Source of the DNA: Rhodamnia argentea
Lineage: Eukaryota > Streptophyta > Magnoliopsida > Myrtales > Myrtaceae
NCBI RefSeq assembly: GCF_020921035.1
Contig: NC_063150.1
Coordinates: forward strand, 30,985,826 to 31,049,825
DNA: 64,000 nt
Direction: 5' to 3'
The position numbers were made by a program, and so were the translations under genes. The number at the start of each line of letters is the position of its first letter. The first letter of the stretch is position 1. Of the stretch, positions 37,057-50,100 are shown one piece after another. The notes under the pieces are model-generated. The model was not told where the DNA came from. It saw only the letters and a list, made by a program, of their open reading frames with translations, and searched no databases.

Positions 37057-38332
37057 TGAATATATTAAGTATAAATTTAATTATCGTGTATATACAGAAA
37101 TGTCAATGGTGAGCTGTTTTTGCTTTAGTGTAGGATTCACGATTAATTTATTTTGGGGCTGGATTGATATAATAATTTTGGGGTGGCTGAGTATATGATT
37201 TGATTATACATATGTTTTTATAAATTTATATTTTGATCCATAATTTATTGAAAATGCTTAAAATTGACCCGTGCATGTTGAAATGGTGTGTTAGGATATT
37301 AAACTTGTGTGTAGTTGGTGTGTTTAGAGCGCAGACCACATGTCGATCGTATTTCAGAAAGTGTCGGAGTGTTCAATACTTGTTCGACACGACACGGAGG
37401 CCCTTGGAGAGTGTCGATGCTTCATAGACTGTACATCGAAAATCTGTTCATTTTTCCAATGATAGCATCTCAATCTTCTCATGTTATTCGTTTTGGGTTA
37501 TGTTTGTTCTGCGAAAAATGAATGATTTGAAAAATATATTCTTAAAAACGATCGCTTGTATCGCTTGAAATAATTAGTTGTTTAACTATCAACAACAATT
37601 TACGTCCAAACACATTCGTGAACAATGAAAATTATTTTCAATCATTCATTTTTGTAAGCGATACGAGCGGTAATTTTTAGGAAAATATGTTCTAAATAAT
37701 TCATTTTTAAAGAAACAAATGGAGCAAAACATGTAGCTGCTCTCTTTCTAGAATCCTCTTTCGGCTTTGACAAGGTTCATGCCTTCTCCTAACATACATT
37801 TGCAGGACATGTATTTGGCCTTCACTTGAAAAAGAGAACCTGTTTAGGTGCAGCAAATTCTTGTTCGATTGATAGGCCAAACAAGTGTCCTTAAATCTCG
37901 TTCAGCACCACTGAGAAGAGTTTGATTTTTTTGTGTCTTTTGTTTTAGGTTTCACGATGGTAATGTCAACTTTAGATTAGTCAGGACTCAGGACTGATGG
38001 CTCATCGAGTATTCTTGAGATGTGGTGTCATTTTCATTGCTTGAAAAACTTTCGCGTGAAAAAAGTGAAGGTAATTCCAAATTCACCCAAGAAGCGGACA
38101 TTCTGTGCATAAAGCTTTTTTTATTTTTATTTTCTCAAACGAAAAGGCGAAACCTTAACTTAGTCGAGGCTCAGATGGCAGATCTCCAAACATGAGATTA
38201 TCTGCATGCATGGAGAATCAACTTAATGATGCTCATTACACACTGCACGGCTCATTAGGCCCACGACACGTGTCGATCACGCTAGAGCTTTACCAGAAAA
38301 AATTGGGGAACGATCCCTCCCTCCCTCTAGAG
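37057..38332 (+). other. Duplicated 5' flank of PES copy 2
   Basis: Collinear with 26855-28120, but with about 11% differences in the first 400 bases by hand count, clearly more than the gene bodies. It ends at the copia target site. No gene is present. Confidence 0.65.
37495..37725. repeat. Fold-back MITE, family member 4
   Basis: The counterpart of the MITE at 27292 in the duplicated flank. Left end gggttatgtttgttctgcg, right end aaagaaacaaatggagc. Confidence 0.65.
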
Positions 38333-38337
38333 TTTAC

Positions 38338-38632
38338 TGTAAGAATTGGATGAGATTATATGACTTTATTTCTTACAAGTATTTAAAGTACAGGATAGCT
38401 AATACTTTATAAAAAGATATCAGCTAGAATAAATGTAATATAATATCTATCATAAACTATGAATTTTGTACATGGAAAAATAAAATCATATATATAAAGA
38501 AGGAAAAATATTTGTCAACTTTAGAAACTCTCCTTGCATTTGCCATGAGTATCGAAATTGCTTGGTTGGTCTTGATCTGATTGAGAGCAATCTTTGAAAT
38601 TGCTTTGCTGTTGAGATATACTTTCTCCAATA
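38338..38632 (-). repeat. Copia 3' LTR (left on plus strand)
   Basis: Starts tgtaagaattgg and ends tttctccaata on the plus strand. About 33 differences, including a one-base indel, separate it from the other LTR over 295 positions. In element orientation it ends canonically in CA but starts with TA rather than TG. Confidence 0.85.
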
Positions 38633-38992
38633 CGCCCTTGCAAGAGAGGCGTTCCATCGCGAATGCCAATCTTGGACCGTAAATGAGTATACCGTTGTCG
38701 TGCAATAGGTTTTGTTAGTGCATTCGCGAGTTGATCATGGGTAGACACGTGACCCACGCGTAACATATCTTTGTTAACCATGTCGCGAACAAAGTGGTAA
38801 TCAATGGCAATGTGTTTCATTTTGTAGTGAAAAACAGGATTGGCGCACACACCTATATTATCGCAATAGATGCTAGGGTGTGGTCGAAGAAGATAATTCA
38901 AGTTCATGCAGTAGAGATTGAATCCATGTGAGCTCAGATGTTGTAGCAGGAACCGCACGATACTCGGCTTCGGTTGATGAATGAGCAATAGA

Positions 38993-41900
38993 TCATTGCT
39001 TTCGAGAGCACCATGATATAGGATTTTTGCCAATATAAACTATGAATGCAGTTGTAGACTTACGATCATCCCGATTGCCTGCCCAATTAGCATCAGAAAA
39101 GGTATGGAGAGATGGAGAGGGACTACTTTGCAAGTGTAGGTCTAGATTTATAGTCCCTTTCAAATAACGTAAAACATGTTTAATAGCACTCCGATGCAAC
39201 TCGGTTGGTTGGTGCATAAACTAAGAGAGTTTGTTGACGACAAAAGCAATATTAGGCCTTGTAAATGTAAGATATCGAAGAGCACCAACGATTTTCCTAT
39301 ATTTAGTTACATCCGTACGAGGTGATCCATCAACAAGAGTGAGAGAGCTCTCGGTAGCCATTAGGGTGGTAATCTCCTTAGCTCCTAACATGGTTGCTCG
39401 ATCAAGAATATCCCTTATGTATTTATGTTGTGTGAGAAAGAGACCAGACTTTGTGCGAATCACCTCAACTCCCAAGAAGTAATGTAAATCTCCTAAATCC
39501 TTTAATGAAAATTTACCTGCAAGAGCACTAACGAACTTTTGCAAAAAATTCGTATCACTTCCTGTTAGGATCGGATCATCTACATAAACCAAGAAATAAG
39601 TAATGATGCCATCATGTCTGTATATAAAGAGCGAGGAATCTGATTTGGATTGCATGAATCCAAATGAGATAACAAAGAAACCGAGTGCTTGATACCACGC
39701 ACGAGGAGCTTGTTTAAGACCGTAAATAGCCTTCTTCAATCGACTTATGTGATTAGGATATGATTGATCGACAAATCCCAGTGGTTGTTGCATAAAGACT
39801 TCCTCCATAAGAGTACTATATAAGAAGGCATTATTGACATCCAACCGTAGAAGAGGCCAACTATTGGATAATGCTAGATAAAGAACAACCCGTATTGTGG
39901 TGGGTTGTAACAACCGGACTAAACGTATGACCATAATCAAGTCCTGGCTGCTGGTGAAATCCCTTAGCAACAAGTCGTGCCTTATATCGAGCTATGCTAC
40001 CATCTGAGTTTCGCTTGATTCGTAATATCCACTTGTAGCCAATGATATTATGATGAGGCTTGGGTGTAACAAGTTGCCAGGTACCATTTCGAAGAATTGT
40101 ATTAAATTCCTCCGACATAGCAGCGCGCCACTTTGGGTCTTTTAAGGCCTAGGAAACACAAGTTGGTTCAAGTGATGGAGGTAGAGAATGTTTGGAGGCT
40201 GAATGGAATTTTTTGGGTTTATAAATATTATTCTGAGAGCGAGTGATCATCGGATGTGAACGTGTGGGCATTGGTGGAATTGTATTTGAGGGGCCAAATG
40301 AAGTGTTTTGAGTCTGCGGGAGGCATAGATGGAGCTTCGGTAGCTGATGATGGATTTGTGCTCGGGGACGTTAAATTGGTATTTTCCACCAAATTTGTGA
40401 GGCCATTCGAATGTTGATCTGGAACTTATCCAACCAATGAACTTGAAGGACTTGATTGATTAAGTATTGGCTGATTTAGCTGTCTGGTGTTGGAAGAGGT
40501 GGCTGAATTCCCTATTAAAAATGAGAGGGTGCCTGGGTAATTTGAGGCGGTAGAGATGGGGATTGAGAATTTGTATGATTGAGCGATTTAGTGTGTTTGG
40601 AGTAAAGAAAAACGAATTCATCAAAAACCACATGACGTGAGGCAAAAACTTTGTGTTGCTGGGAATCATAACACTAGTAAGCACTTTGATTGAGACAGTA
40701 ACCAAGAAAGATACAAGGTTTCGATCGATTTTTAAGTTTATGTTTTGCATATGATTTAAGCTAAGGATAATACAAACAACCAAAAACTCGAAGTTTCGAG
40801 TAATTTGGACATAAGTTGAATAGAGACTCAAAAGGACTTTTGAGTCCTAAGACCTGTGTAGGCGGACGATTTATAAGAAATGTTGCGGTTGAGAAAGCGT
40901 GAGACCAAAACGAAGATGGAAGAGATGCTTGATGAAGCAGTGTGGGACCAGTTTCAACAACATGCCTATGACGACGCTCATCAATCCTACTGTGTTGGGG
41001 TGTGTAGGGAGGTGTTTGTAAATGTGTAATCCTGTAAGATAAGAAAAATTTTTTTAATTTTTTTTTAATTTTTGATACTCTCCTCCACCATCAGAATAAA
41101 TTGATACAATGGGATTTTGAAAGTAATTTTTCATCAACTTCTTGAATTTGGAAATAGAGAGAAAATCTCATATTTCTGTTTGATTAGGTACAACTAGATA
41201 TATTTGGTATAATGATCTATGAAAATAACATAATACGAAAAGCCATCTATTGATTTCACTAGAGCGGGACCTTAAACATCAATGTAAATGAGATCAAGAG
41301 GTTGTTGATTAAACAATGTAGAATCACCAAACGGAAATTTATGACTTTTATTACATTGACACGACTCACACAAAAATCTGGAACAAGACTTGGAAAGACA
41401 ATGAATCAACTTTGTCTTGAAAAGAAACTCTGAGATCTGATAAGAGGGATGACCAAGATGTCGATGCCAATCATTGGAGGATGAACGAATACCAATCATA
41501 GTTGAGGGTGGTGTATGAGTCACATGGAGGGAAGATGGAAGTTTATAGACATCATTGTTATTCGGGCTTTGTGTGACGATCGCCCCCGTGCGTAGATCGT
41601 TCACTAAAAAATGGTCGGGAAAAAAATTCCACGGATGATTAGTTAGTCTTGCAAAACTTTGAAACATATATTAGGTTTTTACTAATATCGGGAACACATA
41701 GAACATCCGATAATGAATATGAAATAGTGGAGGAGGAAAGTTTAGTTGAACTTGTGTGTGTTATTTGTAGACTTGAGCCATCACCAACAACGATTTCGTC
41801 CGCGCCTTCATAGTTGGAATGCAAAAAGAGATTTTCTAGGCTTGAAGTGATGTGATGAGATGCTCCAGAGTCCATGAACCATCCTTTTTCGGCTTGGCGA

Positions 41901-42037
41901 GATAACATTGTGCTATTTGCAATAGGAGGAGAGGAGAAATATTGTTTGGCCTGATAGCATTGCTTGGTTGAGTGACCTACCCATTCACATAATTGGCACT
42001 TTGACTCGTGCTTTTTAAATGGGCTAGTTATGATCAT
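38993..42037 (-). pseudogene. Broken copia gag-pol polyprotein
   Basis: On the minus strand the frames appear in this order. At 42037-41639 there is a gag zinc knuckle (C-x2-C-x4-H-x4-C) and a protease with DSGASHH. At 41667-41272 there is the pre-integrase/integrase zinc region (HLGH and CxxC). At 40831-40460 there is a scrambled integrase C-terminal linker. At 40118-39861 and 39973-39221 there is reverse transcriptase, with YVDD in the usual context. At 39217-38993 there is RNase H (SDANWAG). Remnants continue to about 38640. Frame changes and stops separate the pieces, so no full polyprotein can be made. Confidence 0.9.
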
Positions 42038-42163
42038 AATTGTTGCGCCTTCTCCAATGAGGTTGTGGCGTAGCTGGTAGGAATTCGAACCTCGATTCGA
42101 AATAGGGCGCTAATTGGTGTTCTTGTAAGAACCTTGCTTGATAAAATTTGCAATGACAATAGT

Positions 42164-43198
42164 GAGATAAGTACACCGCAAGTACCATAACTTCTGTACG
42201 GCACTCACTTGAGTGCTATAACTTTTTTTTCGATTACTTAAGTGTCATAACTTTCAAAAATTGATTACTTAAGTGGCATCGCTTATGTGGACACAGGAAA
42301 GTTAACGTGGCACCGGCGAAATGATTTTTTTTTTGAATATTTTAATGTACACCTAGAATTTTTCATGATTTTTTTTTTATTTTGCAATTTTTTTTTGTTT
42401 CTTTGCTGTTTCTTTACTGTTTTTGCGCCTTTGGCCGGCGACGATCACCGGCGACCCTCGCTGGCCACCACTTGGCGGGCCAAGGGTCAAGGAAGGCTCG
42501 CCCTGGGTCGGCGAGGCCACGATGGCTGTCAAGGCCTCGGTTGCCGCGGGCGTGAAGGCCCTCGTTAGATTTGGGCGAGGGCCCTCACCGCCCCACCAAC
42601 CATGGGCAATGCGGCCCTCGCCGGGACTTGGTGACGGTCGTCACGACTTCGCCTGCGGCCACCGAGGCCACGACGGCCATCGCGAGGGCCCCCTCGCCCG
42701 TGGCAAGTGTGGCTGCGGGGGCCCTCGCTCAGATCTGGCGAGGGCTTCGCGCCCTCGCTTGCGGTCGTCGAGGCCGCGATAGTCGTCGCCCATGGCCATC
42801 GCAGCCTCACCGGCCCGGGGCGAGCCGGCCCCAGCCCCTGGGCCACCAAGTGGTGGTCGACAAGGGTCTCTGATGGCCCTCGCCGGCCTAGGGGAAAAAG
42901 GCCTCAAAAAGAAAATAAAAAATAAAAATATGGTAATAAATAATAAATAAAAAAAATTCCAGAGAAAATTTAAAAAATTCAAAAAAAAAATCCACGTGTC
43001 ATTAAAATAAAATAAAATAAAATAAAATCCACATCGGACGATTTGCTGGAAGTGGCACTTAAGTGAACAATTTTTGCAGGAAGTAGAACTCAAGTGATTG
43101 ATTTTTGAAAGTTATAACACTCAAGTGAGCGAAAAAAAAATTATGGCGCTTAAGTAAGCGCCGTACAAAAATTATGGCACTTGTGATGTACTTACCCC
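42164..43198. mobile_element. Non-autonomous Mutator-like element nested in the copia element
   Basis: The terminal inverted repeats exceed 100 bp: left gagataagtacaccgcaag and, read inward from the right, ggggtaagtacatcacaag. Both continue with similar text (tacggc-ctcacttgagtg, aactttcaaaaat). The flanking 9-bp duplication is gacaatagt (42155-42163) versus gataatagt (43199-43207), one mismatch. The interior at 42425-42900 is GC-rich with ggcgaggccac-type units and no transposase. The 9-bp target size and long inverted repeats fit the Mutator superfamily. Open frames across the GC-rich core are compositional. Confidence 0.82.
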
Positions 43199-43297
43199 GA
43201 TAATAGTCGGTTCACCCTAACTGTCTTCCCTTTTTAGATATTGCTTGAAATCGACAAGTTTATCATGGAGTTCCTCGAAGGAAATGGGTGATTACCA

Positions 43298-43591
43298 TGT
43301 AAGAATTGGATGAGATTATATTACTTTATTTCTTGCAAGTATTTAAAATATAGGATATCTAATACTTTATGGAAAGATATTAGCTATAATAAATATAATA
43401 CAATATCTATCCTAACTATGAATTTTATACATAGAAAAATAAAATTCTATATACAAAAAAGGAAAAGTATTTGCCAACTTTGGAAACTCTCATAGCACTT
43501 GTCATGAGTATAGAAATTCCTTAGCTAGTCTTGATCTGATTAAGAGCAATCTTTGAAATTGCTTAGCTGTTGAGATATACTTTCTCCAATA
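43298..43591 (-). repeat. Copia 5' LTR (right on plus strand)
   Basis: Matches 38338-38632 along its full length. On the element side it runs directly into sequence that reads as the middle of gag (EELHDKLVDFKQYLKR at about 43228-43275, minus), so the primer-binding site and the gag start are missing. Confidence 0.85.
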
Positions 43592-43596
43592 TTTAC

Positions 43597-44167
43597 GAGG
43601 AAATATGGAAACTCTCTCTCCCTCTCTCTGTCTCTCCACGACCACCCGATTTGTTGCAAGTGCCAACAAAGAGCCATACTCAGCTAACTTCCAAACAGTG
43701 GTTTCCCTCTCAATGTACTTTTGTTGTTCTCTCTCTCTCTTTCTCGTCACCGCCTTTCAGTTCTGTCGTTGCTGCATCCTACTCCACATTCATTTTCACA
43801 TTATTTGCTCCATCTCATTGTCCACCCTTTGACCATAGCATTTCTGCAATTGTGCCTTCTAGACAGTATTAAGATATCATTTTGCTTAGAGGGTGCACCT
43901 CAAGTTTCAATTTTTTCTTTGCCTTTTTAGATGCTTTCCCAGTTTTCTTTTCTGTTGCTTTATTTTGGACCAAGAATGGAACGCGTGATTCTTTTTGGTT
44001 GAGAGTGTTTCGAGGAACCTTCTGACTGAACTCCCCTTGGCCCTTCAGTGGCTTCATAGGACTCCTGAGCTCTTTGGCAAGTGTAGTTCTATGGTGACGT
44101 TCAAACTTCCTAGGTTGCTGAGTTTGGAAAAGTGAAAAAAACAAGGTGCAGTATTTGCGTCACTGCT
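43597..44167 (+). promoter_or_regulatory. Proximal 5' region of PES copy 2, abutting the LTR
   Basis: Nearly identical to 28126-28725, with the same CT-rich runs. The copia 5' LTR ends 576 bp upstream of the start codon, so everything upstream of this short piece has been displaced by more than 5 kb. The LTR points away from the gene. Confidence 0.45.
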
Positions 44168-47100
44168 ATGACATCGTTGCTTAGTTTCCGGGTGTCGCCT
44201 TATTTGGTGTTGAATTCGGAATTTAGGCCGCTGTGTAGAGTGCAAGCGAGGAGTTCAGTTGGTGGTGACTCAACGGTGTCATCATCTCCTGAACTGGTTG
44301 TGTTGAATGGAGGTCCTCCTGTGGAGGAGAGAGAGAAAATTGGTCCTTTGAATGGAGGAAATGGGTATGCAGCTTCTAAGACTGAGGTGATGAAGAAGAA
44401 GAAGAAGAAGGTGGAGAAAGAAGCCAAAGCTACCTCTGTTTTGGAAAGCTTGGACGTGTTGTGGGATGATGCGTATGGAACAAGTAGTGTGAAGGATTAT
44501 CTTGACTGCTCAAGGGATATGATTAGGCCTGACGGAGGTCCGCCCCGTTGGTTTTGCCCTGTTGAGTGTGGACAGCCTTTGAATAATTCTCCGGTTCTTT
44601 TGTTTTTCCCCGGTAATGCCTAGCTTCTCGCTTGAAATGGGTGCAGAGCTGGAATTCTAGTTTCAACAATATTCTTGTAGCTCCTAAGAAGTGATTAATG
44701 TGCATCCATTGATACCCCCGTGCTATTTTATAGTGGAGCCTAATTATGAGAATCTTAAGCAAAATAATACTAGGATAGCCGAATTTTTTTATAGATAACT
44801 ACTGTTTCCTGCAGGGCTTGATGGCACTGGACTGGGCCTCATTTTGCACCATAAAGCACTGGGGAGGTGAGTTTCTATGTACCATCTTTACCGGGGTTGT
44901 GAACCACATTGCGAGAGAACGAAATGCTGCAAAAATAGCGGTGTTTGTTTCTGTGATTCAATTTGTACTTATTATGCCCAAGAATTTTAATGCAGAAACC
45001 ATAAAACTGCAGGGCTTTTGAAGTTCGATGCTTGCATATCCCTGTTTATGATAAGACTCCATTCGAAGGTATCTCCGTTTCAAATCCTTTTAATTGCAAT
45101 GCATGATGACAACAACTTACGGTGGAGTGGAGTGTTTTTGAACTGTGTCGTAAAAATGCAAAGGCCGGTGGTGCATTCACGTCATCTTGCATTCCTCGCT
45201 TTTCACTCCGTTTAGTCCCACATACATGTGATATTATACTCATCCTTTGCTTCAAGCTATATTCAATACTCGATCCCTGCAGTTTCTTCGCAAACTCGTA
45301 TTATGTTATTAACGATGCACACTTCTAAATGTGGGTTTATAAGCCTTTTAAATCGAGAAGATTTTCTTCTAAATACTCGACTAATGTTATGAGAAATAAA
45401 ATAGCATGCAGTACTAACCGAGAACTTGATAAAGATCTTTTGCACTCTGTTGTGTTTGTACATGTTAGATCTGGTGATATTCATTGAGAAGACTGTTAAA
45501 GCTGAGTATGCCTCATCTCCACATAAGCCCATTTATCTTATTGGGGATTCCCTTGGAGGTTGCCTGGCACTTGCTGTGGCTGCTCGTAATGCTACCATCG
45601 ACCTGGTAGTCTTATTAACGAATCCAGGTGAATTTTTAGATTAGCGAGCAAGTCATGAATTGGGCATATTCTCCTGCATAAAAGTCTTCTTTGAGACACT
45701 GAGGAAGTCTGTTGTTTTCTCCATCATGTTAGCTACGTCATTTGGGCGTTCACAGCTGCAGCCACTGTTACCTTTATTGGAAGCTATGCCTGACGGACTC
45801 CATTTCACGGTCCCCTATCTTCTAAGCTTTATTATGGGTATGCTATGATTCTTTCAAGTCTTTGTGGAAAAAGATGTTTCGTCTCAATGATCTCAGAGTT
45901 GTCCGTAATAAGATTTGATTTTTCTTTCTGAATCAGGTGACCCTGTGAAGATGGCAACCGTCAATATTGATGATATGCTTCCCCCGAGAGCGGCACTTGA
46001 AAAATTGTCCATCAACCTCACTTCTTTGCTGCCTCGCCTCTCAGTAAGTAACGTTTTCTCTGCCAGGGATTTGCTTATTATATTTCCTCATTTATCTTTA
46101 TTTGCTCGAAATTTTGCAATAGATGTATAGCAGCATTCTACTAGGCTTGTCTTCCCGACATTTTCTTGGTTTTTTTCTTTGTTAGGCTCTTTCTTGATTA
46201 ACTCGAGACCCAGTAATCAATTCCTGGTTTCAGGGTTTGGCTGATATAATGCCCAAGGAAACTCTTCTTTGGAAACTGAAGTTGCTTAAATCAGCTGCCT
46301 CTTATGCTAATTCTCGTCTTCATGCTGTGAATGCTGAAGTGCTTCTCCTTGCCAGGTTTTCGCTCCTCCAACTTTGTTAAGATGATGACATGATTGTTAG
46401 ATTGTGTAGCAAATTACTTTCGATTAGGTTTCTGCTTTATTTTGTAGCTCCAATATCTGTGCAAGTATTGCCAATTGCTTCTTTTCATTTCTCTTAATGA
46501 GTCCTATAGATGGGGTCTTGATGATATTATCATTCTGACTTTTGCTCAACTGCTGGAAAAAATAATCTGCCTAATTTTCAGCTTCAAGATATGCATATAC
46601 ACTGTCCTGTAAATTACCTCTAGTTTATGTAAGCAACTACATGTCTTTTATATTGTAGTGGAACAGGCATTAGTTTGGCTTGATATTGCTTCATAGTGTG
46701 GGTTACAGCCATTTCCTGTTTCTATGGGAATAGTTTTGAAGCTTCAATCAGCACATTAGTATATGCTACCATGCATGAGCATCACAACATGCATGCCTAT
46801 ACACAAGCTTGCACGTAATTATACATAAATTCATCAGGCTTGTGTGCACATGGGTATGTGATTATGAATGGGGAGTTGTTTTTCCACTGGAGAGACATTA
46901 GCGGATTGGATTTAAGCATGGTTACAAATTATTGCATTTTCTCAAAAGTTTCTGTTGATTCAGTGGCAAGGATAACATGCTCCCTAGTCGAGATGAAGCC
47001 CAAAGGCTTATGAACTCATTGAAGAACTGCAGAGTTCGTCACTTCAAAGACAATGGACATTCACTTCTATTGGTAGGCGAGACTCATGTTATTTTAATTG

Positions 47101-50100
47101 TGTAAACCTTGAGGAGCCACTTGTTTTGAGAGACTTTATGCTAAAAGATTTTTTTGTGAGCGGAGCTCATTTGTCAATTATTGCATTTATATTGGGAGAT
47201 CCTTATGATAGGCTTTGACAGTTCTTGGATAGTGAAAATTTACTCTACAACTTGTTTGCTGATATGGAAATCGCATGTTTAATCCAGTTAAGTGTGTGTA
47301 TTGCGCATCTGCCCCTCTTATTTAATCAACTAATCTCGAGTTTGGCATATCACAGAATGAACTTCTTGTAATAGAATTAATTATCATTTCTAGTGCTTCC
47401 CAAGATATTTTGAGAGTTTGAGTCATCACAATGAACCAATCTGACCACGGCACTTATAAGCCCAAAGGTGTGAAACATCATCACCTTTTATTGGTCAACA
47501 TTATTGTGTGATTATATGGGCTGATGACAGATCTTAAGCTTAGCTCCTTTCGAGATTTGGATCGGAGGAAAAATAAAATTTCTGTTGATTTTATGCAAAA
47601 TATAAATGCGATCTTGCAATTTCATGAAAATCAATAATCTCTCTCACACGTTATCTATTTATTTGGGTGAGGTAGTGCTTTCTTTGAATGCATATCATGA
47701 TGAAACGGCCTTCAAAATGTCACTCTACCTGAAACTAAGCATTGAGTTTCAGGAGATTTTATCTACAGATTGCTTTATTTCTCTATATTGTGCTGCCCAG
47801 TTTTTGAACAGTAATTACACTGAGATTGCAGGAAGATGGTATTAATTTGCTGACCGTCATCAAAGGTACCGACACATACCGTCGAACAAGGAGGCATGAT
47901 TACGTCTTGGATTTCCTGCCTCCTAGTATGTCAGAATACAAAGTAGCATTCACTCAAGTTGTCGGGTAATTCTGCAAACAAATGCTTCTCCATGTCTTTT
48001 TTGGCTCTTTCCTGATTGGAATAGAATGACGTGTTTCTAGATTGATCTCAAACAGATTTTTGTTAGCGGCTTAATATCTCTGTTCTTTCTGAATTTAAGC
48101 CTATACTTTCATGTATCTTCTAAGTCTGTTTACGAAGATCCAAATTATTGAGCAGATGTTTGAAGCTTGATAGTAGGCTTGTCATGTTTTTCATATCTGA
48201 TTATTTGCTTCTTCACTTTCTATTTCTTTTGGTACATCTCTTTCAAAATTGATCTGCGGCATTAGTGCATGATTTTATCACCAACTGAAGCCTCAAATCT
48301 CTGGGTGAAGCCATTCTCGCCCTGTGATTTGCAAAAGAAACACCAGTCATTTGATACCTGAAGTTCTTAATTTGAAGGTCATTTGTTAATTGAAATATAT
48401 GATCTGTTATTACCAATACTAATGATATAAGTGGCCTCATCAAGCCCAGCACAAACATGGATGGGTCATTCTTTTCCACAAAAGCTCATTTTACATGCTG
48501 ATCCATTAATTGCAACTAGTCAATCTTAGTCTGATGCTGGGGTTGGAAAATGCAGACTATTGCGCAATGCATCTGGTTCGGCATTATTCTCGACTTTAGA
48601 TGATGGGAAGATAGTGAGAGGCCTTTCAGGGGTTCCTTCAGAAGGACCGGTGTTGTTGGTCGGTTATCACATGTTGATGGGACTTGAGCTTTATTCCGTC
48701 GTTGAAGGATTCTTGAGAGAGAAGAACATTATTGTGCGTGGGGTAGCTCATCCAGAGTTGTTCTCTGGAAAACTGGAAAATCCATCTTCTGAGTTTGGTA
48801 TAATTGATTGGATGAAAGTATTTGGAGCAGTTCCTGTAACGGCAAGCAACCTCTTCAAATTGTTTTCGACCAAATCTCATGTTCTTCTTTATCCAGGGGG
48901 TGCACGCGAGGCTCTCCATTATAAGGTGTAGAAGCACCATTCTTTTAGTTTCATTAGTTCTCTCGTGCAGTCTAGCTACTGTATCTGATCCTGGTTTAAC
49001 CCAATTGATCTTACTAATAATGGAATCATCAAAGAAATCTTATGAAAGATAATTTTTAAATAGAACATATGTCGAGTCTACAAGGTAAGAAGGATCTTCT
49101 GCAACATAAGTTTTATGAGTGAAGATGTAAAGCCATGTGCAGAAGGAGATTCAAAATGGCAGCAGGGCAGTGGTTGTGGTAGTGATGCCAGATACCAAAG
49201 CCAGTTTGCTCAGATGGCGGCGGCAACTGCTGGTGGTGGCAGTGGTCTAGCCGATGGTGGTGACATGGGGTGGATAAGAAGCTAATTTAGTCTTAAGTGA
49301 TAATCATTTTGTGTAGTTAAGCACGCATTCTCTCTTCAGGGCGCCAAATGCAAGATGTCAAGGATATATATGGACAGTTCCATTCCAGAGACGCAAATTT
49401 TTAGTCGTTCGTTAAATAAAGTATTTAGGAGCACACGTAACTTGGTCTTGCCATTGCCTCTTAGAGCGTGTGTTTCTGGAGGATTCATATGTAATGATTA
49501 AAGAGCTGCTCGTAATTACTACTAAGCTTTCGCTTGTGCATGTTTTCAGTAAAATTATGCTCGTAAAGTTCACCTTAGCACCATCATGTTCATTTGTAGG
49601 GTGAAGAATATAAGTTATTCTGGCCGGACCAACCTGAATTTGTGAGAATGGCTGCACGTTTTGGTGCCACAATAGTACCATTTGGAGCTGTGGGAGAGGA
49701 TGACATAGCGGAAGTAAGCTCTTCCATTTCTGCATTAAAGTTTAGTTTGTAGCTCTTGACTCTGCAAAAGTTGCGAATTTGATGCTCGCGTGGCATTCTA
49801 CTCTATTCCTTCTGCTTTACACCATTGGAGTTCGAGTTTAATCTGTCAACTATTTTCAGCTGGTTTAGTTAAAAATACATGCACGGTTGATAAATTTGGC
49901 AGCACTGAATATGGTTTGGATGCATTTTTCTTGCGAACTTTTGCATTGACTGCTGTTGTCTCATATTTTCAAATTAGAAGAGTCATACGGCAAGTCTAGA
50001 AATGGACCCGTGCATATGATGTACTTCAGCATTGCGTTCAGCTGATGATGTGATTGTACTTTAAACGGGCAGTTGGTACTTGATTACAAAGATCTGATGA

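Larger units (their letters stand above)
38338..43591 (-). mobile_element. Degenerate Ty1/copia retrotransposon, minus orientation
   Basis: Two direct LTRs (38338-38632 and 43298-43591) flank a decayed gag-pol region read on the minus strand. The 5-bp target duplication tttac lies at 38333-38337 and 43592-43596, and the same site is single and empty in unit 1 (28121-28125). The domain order on the minus strand is gag zinc knuckle, protease, integrase, reverse transcriptase, RNase H, the copia order. It holds a nested 1.0-kb element at 42164-43198 and is internally deleted next to the upstream LTR. It cannot be autonomous. Confidence 0.93.

Noticed and set aside
42287..43093. Several overlapping frames rich in Gly, Arg and Pro on both strands
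   Set aside because: They lie in the GC-rich core of a Mutator-like element, and open frames on both strands reflect composition.
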